Below are positions 38,701 through 51,004 of a stretch of 64,000 bases of DNA, in pieces. The stretch is from Heliopora coerulea (lineage: Eukaryota; Cnidaria; Anthozoa; Scleralcyonacea; Helioporidae): the NCBI GenBank assembly GCA_030142905.1, contig JASJOG010000002.1, positions 5,713,001 to 5,777,000 of the forward strand, in the 5' to 3' direction. The position numbers and the translations under genes are program-made. The notes beneath the pieces were generated by a model that was not told the origin of the DNA, ran no database searches, and saw only the letters and a program-made list of their open reading frames with translations. Each line of letters begins with the position of its first letter. Position 1 is the stretch's first letter.

Positions 38701-41700
38701 GTAGCCAACGACACTTATGGGAAAAACAAGGAATATGCTCTATTTATTTCCGAACCTTCCTAAGGATATCATGAAATTCTCTCTTTACGCTCTCTTTGTA
38801 CCCATGACAGATTAAATTGTGAGAAATATCGACAGCTAGTTTATAGAGACGCAGTTTAGTAAATTAAAGATGCGAGTTCGAATGCCTGTTCAAGACAACT
38901 CGATATTTGGAGCTGACTTTCGTAGTGCACGTTTCTGCACAAATTTGCTTTCTATGTTCCCCTGAGAATCATTCTGAAACATGATCGAAACAGTACACAC
39001 CCACCAGGAAATAACCGCTAAGTTTTGGCGAGAATCTTTCTTGCACTTAATCCTTTAGTGGGCAGATTTCCAGGTCTCCCCCTGACGAGTAAAATCGTCT
39101 GGCGTTAGCTAGGGTAAAATTGTCTGTGAGTAAAATTAAAAAGTTGCTAAATGGTAACAGTGCCCATTAAAGGGTTAAACTGAATTTCACGGGCATACTG
39201 TTCCTTGTTGACTCGATAGCTTGATTTGTTGAGCAGCTTTCTGCTAACTCCATTATTCGAATTCTATTGAAGTCAACTGGATTTTTCGAGTTCTCTTTCA
39301 GAGTCCAAGTTAATCATAAAAAATTGCTCTTCACGTTACCATAAATTATGAGAATTTCTTTTTTAAATAAATTCGGGGGAATTCTTTCGCATATCACTAC
39401 AGCGAGAGCGCATTGCCAGCCAGGTTTCCCGCAACATCTCAAAGATGCTTGTTGGCAACGTATCTTTCAAGGTATTGTAAAAAAGACATGCATAAAAAAT
39501 AACTCAATACTACTTAATCGCCGACACTCCTCCGAAGGGTCTGAAGCAAGAGACATTTTAAAGGTAAATTTTGGAAAGGAGATACAATCATGACAGGAGA
39601 AAGTAAATGCGTCGAAATTAATATCTTTGTTATCTTCACTCTGTCGACCAATCTGGATTTGTTTCTCAAAGCATGTTTGTGCTACGATACTGGGCCACTT
39701 GTTAATAAAAGGTGCACGCACACATTGATGACGGAGTGGTTCCTATTCATATCTCACACATTTGAAGGGCTGAGGGTGTATATAATAGAAGTCATTCAAA
39801 GATCGTAGCAATCATCAAGTCTAAATATAATAAGAAACTAAGGTTAGCGACGACAACGTTTCGATACACACTGAATATCATTCTCAAGTCAAATAAACCA
39901 TAAAACTTTTTCCAAACTTACCTAAATCGCTGTAAATAAAATTAAGAAGCGTTAAATGTTTTCATTAAGAACTTGAATTCATCCTGGAATATCCAACGGG
40001 ATTTGTTAAGTTAACGGTATTGTTCATATGTTTATAATTTTATTGTTGTTGATTTTCAAAACATTCCCTTCATATTTAAGATTTGCTAATTTTATTACCA
40101 CCAACTAATGTAAATTTGGCGTTTTAAAGTTTATTTGACCTGAGAATTGTATAGTGTGGCCATCGTCACGTCGTCGTCGCATATCTCAGTGTTTTAAAAC
40201 AAAACACCTTGTTCTAAATACAATAAACTAAATCTAAAACAAATTTTTACCTGTGGCTCAAACTTTGCTGTAGATGCTGACAAGAATCCACCTCGCCCAT
40301 CGTCCAAAACGATAGCAAACCCTCCTAATATAGCGCTGTATTGCATATCTCGAATAATACTTTCTGAAGCTTTCAAGTACTGGGCGGATTCTTTGAAAAT
40401 AATAATAGTTTGCAGTTAAGATATTATAATTGACGACACTCGTATATGAAACAACTTTTGATCGGTCCAGTTTCGTTCTAATCGCTCCAACACAGTTCAT
40501 TCCAGTATGCTCCTGAAAACAGCCCATTCGCTCCAGTTCATCCTCGAGGGTCTCAAAGATGTAATGCATACATCAGGATGACAATCGCGAGGTACAAAAT
40601 CGCACGTGTAGCAGTGCTTTAATTTACCAAGTTTTAAATGAAATCCCCGATGGAAACTTCCAGAACTTTACTATTTGCATTGACATGGATGGAGCGGTCG
40701 TTAGAGATTAAAAACCTGCCAAAATCGCGGATATACTTATGTGTCCCGAGCCATAGTTCCCAATCCCATATTAATATTACACTAAGGAGACACGTTAATT
40801 CAATATGAAATTCCTGACTTGATTTGAATTAATTAAATTTCAATTCCTCGATGCCTGTTTCGTCTTGTTCTGCTTCGCACGTTTTTCAGTGCACCATTTA
40901 ACTGATTTTTGTCCCATTCGGTTGCGCCCAATCTGTATTCTACTTCAAGTGGTTTCTAAGTAACAAATGTTTCCGTTCGGGATTGCACTTTTCTTGATCA
41001 TAATGAAACCGAACGTTCCACGAATTGTTGAATAGTGCGCACAAGAGATCCCCAAACCTTGGGTCGCCTCACAACCATAGGTCACCAGCAAAATAATTAA
41101 GATATATATTTTGGAAGTATGGGAGCATGGAGATATTTTGAATGATAGATGAACGTTCGTCAAGCTCTGTCCTCAGAAAAGTGATTTCTGAGCCCCAGAC
41201 GGGGATCGTACCCGCCACTTTCGGATGACCGGAGAGACGCTCTAACCATCGAGCTGCTCTAACCATCGAGCCACCAAGACTCAGATGGTGAACTAAAGTG
41301 CGAGTTCGACATATGTGCAACCTAAGCGGAAGCCACCATATTTTAATAATGATATTGATGAAATTTATATTTTAGAAGTGTGAGAGCTTGGAGATATCTT
41401 GAATGATAGATGAAGGTTCGTCAAGCTCTATCCTCAGAAAAACGATTTCTGAGCCCCAGACGGTCAGAGCGTCTCATCGGTTATCAGAAGGTTGCGGGTT
41501 CGATCCCCATCTGGGACTCAGAAATTGTTTTACTGAGGATGGAGCTTGACGAACGTTTATGTATCATTCAAAATAATCAAGGGCCGCAATGAATGCCATG
41601 GTCGCCGGGATGACTTTTCTTGCAAGACTGAACGTTTTAAAAATTCTTTTTTTCCTAAGAGTATTATTATGAAATTGTAGCTAATTTGGATTTTATTGAA

Positions 41701-44700
41701 TTCCTTAGATAGAAACATGTTTGATTCTATTTTTTAACCACCTGTGTAAATATAATTAATTTAGGTACATCCCATTAATCTATGAGCTGTTGCATGTTTT
41801 AACCATGTAAACGAGACTGATGTAATTTAACCAAATTTGGGTTACAATACTAGTCTACGCTTTCAAATAAATCTCAACCAATCCCTCAATCTCAATCAAT
41901 TTCATATGGAGTAAATAGTGTTTTAACATTATTAACTTCAAGAATGACTTCAAGATTAATTTTTTAGGGTGCATCACCACTGAAAAAATATTGCTTCGAA
42001 TAAATAGCAGATCAACTAATGAGCTCTTCTAAGTGCCTTTCAACTTTAAAAATTGGTAGAAACCGAGTAACAAATTCGAAAGGAAGGTTTGCAGCTCTCA
42101 CATTTTTACGTGTGATTACATAACACATGTTCCTTAATGATGGTTCCATACATTATAACTATACAAGTTATAATGGTTGATGAGGATCTAATTCTTATTC
42201 TTCTTCTGAAGCTTGGATTTTAGCAGTGCGGTAGAACATGGCTGCTCATGGCATTTTTTACCACATTTTGGTTCGGCCAACATGAACTTTATTATATTAC
42301 TCTGACCAATGTGAAATCATTATACTTACGCCGGGGTGATGTCTCGAAGAGTTACGAAAAGATTGAGAACGCCGGATGTAGTCGTTAACAGCAAGTCACG
42401 ACGCGTGCCTAACCTCAGCGTACTTACCGATTGGAGTTTCCAAATCAAGGGAAAACGGTATGGATGAAACAGGCAGGGCAAGATCGCCATCAAACATTCC
42501 ATTCCACTGAAGGCGATGCAAGACACCAAGTCTACTGGCGACAAATATTTCATTACGCTTGATCGAAAAACTAAACAAGAAAGACATTCAAAGCGCTGAT
42601 AAGCAGCCATGCAGACGGTTAACGTTACATTGCAATAGGTGTTTTCAAGTAAAGTCCGACCTTCAACAAATTGAATAACTGACAAGATATTCAATGAATT
42701 TTTGCCATTTGCACTCGATAACATGAAACAGGGTTTATGAACGATGAAGGGAAATACTGCAGCTGAAAAAACTACTATAACACAGGTTAAATTTTGAAGT
42801 AATAAATAGGTCATTCCAAGTCAACTCGACCAATTGCCCCGCTCCAACTTCACAGACTGAGCTGATTTTTGGTATATTTACAGACCATAACATGGTTAAA
42901 TTGTATATGGATTTTTACCAGATGGTATTGAGTATCCTTTAAAAATATGAGCGAAAAACCGTCGGCTTATAAAGAGCGGAAGCCGCCATATTAAGCGATG
43001 CTGAAATTTTCGCATAGTTCGTGCTTTATTATGTCGTTAAGTATTCAACATATTCCGACCAAAATTTTTTCACCTGTATAGTTGGTACTGCTCTTTTAAA
43101 AAAATAAATCACGTAAACTATATAATCCACCATGTCCAAGATGGAGTAACGTCAATATTATGCCAGAATGGCCGAAATGCAATTGTGGAGTATTTCTGAG
43201 TAAAAATAACTGGATAGGCATTACCGTGGAAACGTCTAAAATACGCACACAAAATGACAGTACATAGAACTATAATACTCAAGTTGTGATGGCATGATAC
43301 AAAATAGTGGTTTAAATTATGGCAACTTTCGTTAGATTCTTGTTTTCAAGGGGTAAAATTGGTCTGTTGGATAGCTCCGACTGAAAGTTAAGCCTCCGAA
43401 TATGATAAATCGGCGGTCTAAATTTCGTAGTTGTCCTCAAATTGTTTCAATAGTAGTGAGCGATCTAAACATAGGTGTTTTTCAGTAATCGCCTCCTAAT
43501 GTAAACAAAAGGTGCGCGAACGGTAATTTGTGTGATTGTGCTCCTTCATGAGCTGGTACTCAAAATAATCTTGAATTTCGACTATTTTCCGAGTAAAAAA
43601 TGTTATAAGAAGTCTTTACTAGTCATTCTTTAACAACTGAGCATTCACGTAAAACACAATCGGTCAATGTCACTTTAAAAGTTAAGCGATGCTAGCAGGA
43701 CAGTGACGTCAGAGTCAGATGCAAGCTATCAAAAGATCCAAATTTTAAGACTCCCGTATTTGCTCGTTGATAAATTATTTGTTATAATTGCTTAGCGTTC
43801 AAAATAGGAACATTTGTCTAAATACTCTACTACGAGAACAATTTTTCCCTTGCGTCTTTCCTGTGGAATTAGCAAAAGTCTCGTGGTACGCTCCTTCATT
43901 GTTTATCTCACAAGTCAAATCAATTACTGCAAAATACCAACATTTGTTAGAATGCACAAGAAGTATCACTTGTAGGTCCTGTATAGCCACACGAAAAGTT
44001 CAAACTCAAGAGATTATTCGTTTTAAGAGTTAACCACGGTGAAAAACACGAATAATAATCTGAGTCCCCGTCTGTGCTTCGTTTCTTTACATTAGGAATC
44101 AAATACGGCGAAATACCTATATCACATTTAAATCGCTCCGTAATATAGAAACAATTTGAGTACAACTATTAAATTTGGACAGGTGTTTTGCCATTTTCAT
44201 TTGTCCAACACGTGAAAATTTCGGGTCTGTCTGGTCAATCTCACCAACTGATTTTACACCTTAAAAACAAAGAACTGAGTCTCGTATTTATTTCGATACA
44301 GGTGAAGGTTGTCCTCTATTCTGTTATTTTGGCTGCATAATCTGGGTGTTCCTCGGGTAATACCTGCCAAGTTATTGTAACTCAAAAATACTCCAAAATT
44401 AAATTTCTTCCATTCAGGCGCATAGCCAAGAATTTTTCATGGACGGGTGGTGTTTCAATGACGAGTAACTTTTACCGTTGGAAATTTTCAATACTCCAAA
44501 AGATGTACTGCCTTCTTCTATGCTAGTTTATCATATAAGAGAGTTATCTGAGCGTCATGTTAATGGAAAGTTAGGCTAATGACCGTGCCTTTTAAAGCCC
44601 TTCGTTTGTTTATTTCACTTCTATTTACAGATTTTTTTTTTTATTTACAAGAAGACTCCAGTAGATGATGACTTCGCATTTTTCGCTTCAGCTAATTTAT

Positions 44701-47700
44701 TTTTTTAAACTAAGGTCAACTTTGAGGGTTCCAGCCTCCAGGTATTTTATTGCATTTCCAGCATTAGCAGGGTCTAATTTGGATTTCCCTGGAATAAACT
44801 TGAAAGATGGAGACTAATTTCCGTACTTCGCATTCGGTATATTAATTGACAAAAATTACAAAAACATGTGGCATAAAATGTTCGTGTAGTACCCCCTCTA
44901 GAACATTCCTGCTATTACAGGTGTGCAAGATGACAAATTTGAGTGTTTGGGAGACATTCCTCCCAAACTGTACTTGATGTTGATCCCCCAAATTTGCTGA
45001 GGGCCTTTCAATCTCCCCTCCCGAACAAGAAATGTTCTTGTTACCTCACTGATTTGGTTCGAGTTTATGTTTTCTTGAAGCAGTGGTAACGCTAGGCCTC
45101 CAAAAATGGTGGGTGTGCAGTGTAACGTTAACGAGTTACTTTTGCGTCGAGTATACAAACGTCTTTTCGGATTTGGGAACATTAACCTCCAGAAACTATT
45201 TCAACACTTGAAATCTCTAGATGGCATTTTCAGCAATCTAAAGTCCTAAATGTGTATGTCTCTTACAGTTGTTGACTTGTTAAAAAAAAAGTCTAAAATG
45301 CGAATTGTTCTTGAACTTTTCATTTCCCCAGTAGTCTTTATTTTCTTGTTCTCAAATTTGTTCATATTCGATGCCCATTAGTTTGCCGACTGCAACCTGA
45401 ATTAGTCGAGTGTTCAAGATTCCGTTTACATTACATCGGCTTTAGACCGGGTTTTATTCGAGACAGGTTCGCAAAATAAGCTCGGACCGGTCGCACTCAT
45501 TTCGCATGCTGGACCGATAAGAATGAGCGCAGACCAGTTCAAACTCTGAGCGGTACAAAATTTTGGCTAGTGTATTTGGTGTAACAGGTAGAGAAGCATC
45601 TAGTATCTTTCTTAGTTTAATCAATAAAAAGTACTCCCAGTTCGTTCAAGCTACAAATATTCTATCATCAGTGACAATTCGTTCAACGAACTGTTCATTT
45701 TCTTCGACAGGGGGCCAAAGTTCCCCGATGGAGGACAGTCTTCTCTTTGGTGCTACCCTTGGTTCCTCAGGACATATCTAACCACTAGCGTATTTAGAGG
45801 GGGAGCCATGGTACCTTGCATCCCCTCTCGTGTTCCATTGCATAAGAAATTTACTCATATTAGGTTCATGCGTATTCATGCACTTTTTATTACTTATTTA
45901 TCAGACTGCAACCATCCCAATTTCCTCGGGGTTATCCCAATTTTGCCTGAAAATCACGGCTAGGAAGATATTTTCGTCGAAGTCTAATAGTGCACATATC
46001 GAAACCTAGTTAAAAAATGGCGCCAGTGGTAAACAGATGGACGAAATGAACAGAACGTAAATTAGACTGGTTGCCTTTTAATAAGTCAGTAATATCCGAT
46101 TTGTCGAACTTCATCTAGATGAATATGTCTCAGTCTAAGGAATTACGATACTTTGTCTTTCACTACAGTAGCAATTTTTATAAAAAAAAACAAAAAAAAA
46201 CAAAAAAAAAACAAAAAAAAAAACAAAAAAAAACAGGTGTAAAATGACGATCAATTTACCGATCATTTTTGACGGAAATTGTCGTCTTGGATTGCTAGAA
46301 ATAAAGTTCGAAGACATCAAAATTTCAAAATTTTCGTGGGAAGCATGCCTCCAGACCTCCGTAGTAAAATTCCAATTTAGTGAGATCCTTAGCATGGACG
46401 ATCTACTTACTAAAAAAGGTCTTCCCTCTTGAATTGGTCACAAAAATTAACCCAGTTCAAGTTTGGGTGCAATTAACTGGCCTTTCAGCTCTTTGTGGTC
46501 GGTCGTTGGCTCATCGTAGTCGGGCGACAGCTATCCCCTAAGGAAAATCCTGGCTACGCCGCTGGAAATTTTCTTCATGAAAACTCGAAATCTCTCCAGA
46601 CAAACTGTTCATGTCATGAACAAGATAAGCATTGTTGCAGGGAACTAATGAAACTTCGGAATGCAATCAAATATTAGTAAGAATATGCCGTTAGTTTCAT
46701 TCCGGTCTTATGTAAACAGCTCAGAAAATCTTCAATATGGTATCAGTCTTAATTCGTTCCGGTCTCGTGTGAACGGGGTCTAAACTTGGAGTCTTCAACC
46801 TAGACACACACACTCACACACATCCTATAGCAATGGCCTGCTCATGAAGTTCTCCCAAACAGAAGAAAGGATAGAAGGTGGTCTTTGACGGATGCATCAG
46901 ATTCCTTGGGAACTGCTCTGGATGAGATTACCTGTCTTGGTTTTCATATTAGCAAAAGTTTGAAGGAAATAAAGAATAAAACATAAACGGAAAAACGTCA
47001 CCATGCCAGCTGGATAATTAAGTACGAAACAAGACAAGACAAATACAAACGTGCGGTGATATTTCGAATCTATTTCAGTTATAAAGTTATCGTCTAAAAA
47101 CGCCGGACCTTTGTCTTTGTCTGATGCGGTACATCGATGTACCGATAAATATCGGGGTTTTTTAAATATCGGTTAGTCAGTTTTTTAATTTGCAAAATAT
47201 ATCGATATACCGAAATCGTAACCGTTATTGCGCGTATGCTACAACCGATTATCGGTGGTCTTTTTGCTTGTTTATGTTTGCTATTTGACCAACATTTGAC
47301 CAAGAACAGTGAAATTGATGGCAAAGACCGTCTGCCAAACAATGCCGTTGAGAGTTAAGAAAAGAATATAGCGAATTTGCCTACTTACTTTTCAAATAAT
47401 CGAAATTCGCATCTACATAATACCACGTGTTGTTCCGTTTTTAATTTACGACCTTTTTAAATAGTTTCGGTTAAAGTCGTGCAAATATATTCAGCCCGTA
47501 AGTCGCCGTAACGCGAGTGCGTGAAAGTGCAGTCTCCTCGTTCTGTTTTACACGTTCCAAACATATTATTTATTACATTTATCAGTAGCCATAACATTTA
47601 TTAGTAAGCGCTTGATTAAAAAATTGGACTTAATATTCATTAAATTTCAATCGCTGAGAAATATTGATATGTCGGCATTATCAGTATTTTTTCCGGTATC

Positions 47701-50700
47701 AATACTCGGGTTTTTTCCAATACCGCATCAGCCTACTTTGTCTCGTGTATCTCTGATAAAATGTCAAGCTAACAAGATGACATTTTATAGTTTACGTTTT
47801 TTGTTGCTTACTTCTTGAGACTGTCGGGTTGGCTATACGTTTTTGAAGGAAGTACTTTGCCAAAAAACGAGAGAACAACGTACTGCTACTTTACGCCAGA
47901 ATTTATTAGATGGCAAAAACGTCTGGATAGTACTAAAAGATGTAGTTTTAGTTAGTGTTACTGGGATATTGTAAAAGCTAACTGCTCTTATTAGTTGAAG
48001 ACAAGCGTAGCTAAATCCTTCTACGGAAGAAGTGTATCTCACCTCGAAACTCCACCAATAATTGAAACAACAGCAGTTTGAACCAGACGAATTGCAGGGA
48101 TCCCATACGAAATTTTGTAGTTTGGATTTCCCACATTTCTAAAACAAGATTAACGAAAACATGTACATAATATCACTAATACACAAAATAGTGAATAAAA
48201 AAAATTCTGCAATAAACAATCATAACTTGACCAGTAACGGTAATTATTACGTTATAAATTGGCATTTAGAGTAGGTTTGAACTTGTCAATGAAGTATTGT
48301 TCCTTTGCTCTCCGCTCGTAGTCATCCTCGACTGCCATTTTGTAGAAAGGGAAGACTGTAAATTTCATTTCTTTGCCCTTGGCACATCTTGCGATGTGTC
48401 CACTCACTGGTAGTATTTGGTATCCGCTTTCTCTGATCCGTTGTTTATCATTCTCACCAAACGTTTTGTTTTAATAAAACAGCATAGAAATTTTAAATCT
48501 AGATATGACGACAAGCAGTTCGAATGTAAAATAATTTCCAGTTTGGGTTGTTAATATTTGTGGCCAAATATTGTGTTTTCTTTATTGCATTACCTCAACC
48601 AGTTATAGAAAGGACGATTTATCTTTTTGACAACTTTGAAAAATTATCAATGATACTTGGATTCTCGGGAGATGTATTGGAAGGGTGGGCGAGGGTTTGT
48701 TGCGTACACGTATTTCTAGTATAGTTTACATCTCTTTGTTGGGTTTTAAGAATCGGGTTTTGTGTTTCAACTTTTCGGATTTGTGTTTTGCCCTTGTGGG
48801 CCACCGTAAAAAAACGAACCGCGTACCGCAGACTGCAGAATTCTAAAACTCTCCTCTTACTTTTGACTTTCGGAAAAGACTACTATCAATAGCTCTATGA
48901 AACATTAATATTGGTCCATTGTCCCTGTTTCCCTTTCTTTATTACGACTGTCTTACTCGGAACAACAAATAAAGCTGTCCTGTCAGAATTAACTTAATAC
49001 AAAACTCAGTTGAACACCAGTTCTCTCGACAAACACTCATGTACTTGTGAATTTGCCACCACATTAGCTAATTTAATCGTGAGGTTTGAGCGATTAAATG
49101 GCACCCTCTCTTTATATGATTGGACTAGGTAGCTTCTATAATTAAACTTGAGTCAGCTATTCCAACTTTTTTACATTGTCCTTGTAATAATAAATACAAA
49201 AGATCGTTGTCTCTTTGATATTCGGGTCCAGTTGACCGACTTAATGGTAACTTCGCAATGACGGTGACATATTACCGTCTAAATAACAAAATGATATCAC
49301 AAGATACATGTATGAGAACTTGATACTGAGAGTTAGAATTATATTTATATATTTGGAACCGAGTTTTATGTATTGGGAATTGTATTTTGAGTATTGAGTT
49401 TCGTGTATGCCGGGCCGCCGAGAAGTTTTGTGGGGCCCGGGGCAAAATATCGATTTGGGGCCCTTGATGAAGTCATATATGTAATAAGATCGTGTTTATG
49501 GGTAAATTTTTTACTACAACCAAACTGCCATCCGTTATGTCACTGTCTTTAATCTTCGTGACGTCAAAAACGTAAAGTTCAAACATTTTAGGGGGCCCCT
49601 AACAAGTAGGGGGCCCGGGGCAAGTTGTCCCCCCCTGCCCCCCCCCCCTCTCAGCGGCCCTGCGTGTATGACAACTGAGCTTTATGTATTGAGAATTGTG
49701 TTTTGTGCATTGGGAATTGAGTTTTGTGTACAAGAATCATGTTATGTGTATTGCACTTATGGGACACCGTATAAATGACTTAGTGTACAGAATTTAACGT
49801 AACGAGCAGGCAAAATCAAAAGTCGTTCATCGAAATCGGCCATGGAAGTTCCAAAGAGATCAGTCAGACATTCGGACTTTGGAAGGAACTGCCAATTATT
49901 ACGTGATCATCAATGGGACAGTATGATGACTTGACGGGGGGTGTAATGTGGCAAATACATAAACTTTTTAAATAAAATCTGAATATTATTATTCCCCAGA
50001 CGATGGGCGTCTGCAAATATCCGTCCATAAAAGTATGTGTTTGTGTGAATAAAGTGGTTTTTGTAGTTGTTCTTGATCTGTCTGAGGGACCCAAGAACTT
50101 GTCCAACGCAATGTAATACAGTTACTAGATCTGCTCGTTTTTCCCAACAAATTGTTTCACGAACTGACAACCAGGATTTTCCCTTCCAGCATGCTAGCAA
50201 AATTTTTCGTTTTACTGAGAAACAAGCTAGCAACAGACAAACAAACGAACTACAGCACTGCATAGTTCAGGATGAGCAGGAAACATGCCTAACATACCTT
50301 TGGTTGACGAGAACAAATAACTGCCCGGATTCTCCTTTAGAGATCTGCAGTTCATAAAATATCAGTCTTCCATTCGACGTCTGAAATAGAGTACAGAAAA
50401 AGTATCAAGTAATACAAAAAATAAAAAATAACACAAAGACGCGGGAATTGCAGTTTTTCAGCTCAAGTTTCGGCTGCAACTACCTTCACTGAAAAATTTT
50501 AATTCGTCACAATGAATAAACATGTGAAAAGAAAGGGTGACTGGGAGCCTGAGCATGAACCCTGGGGCTTACAATGATTGGGCACCCTTCGGACTTTAGT
50601 CGTAAAGTAATATATCATACACGAGGAGTGTTTCATCAGACATCCAAACACCGAGAAGGGAGTTGAAAAACGAGGCGATAGCCGAGTTTTTCCACCAACT

Positions 50701-50973
50701 TCGAGGTATTTGAATATCAGATGAAACATGACTTTCGAGTGTATGATGTTAAATCTCAAACGAATTCGTATTTAAAGAGAAAAACGGGTTCAAAGTTGTC
50801 AAAATTCTATGCTAATTAAGATCCTATATCCAAACTATATCTCGGTACTGATTTCCTTTGTGTCTTACTCATGAATTGTTAAGAAAAGAAAGAAAGAAAG
50901 AAAGAAAAGAAAGAGAGAAAGAGAAAGAGAGAAAGAAAGAAAGAAAGAAAGAGAGAGAGGAAGAAAGAGAGAG

Positions 50974-51004
<31 letters not shown>

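Noticed and set aside
39348..39593. 81-codon plus-strand frame
   Set aside because: No similarity, no partner exons, antisense within a RIC1 intron.
50067..50357. 96-codon plus-strand frame
   Set aside because: It is largely antisense to RIC1 exon 3, whose minus-strand reading matches the family.
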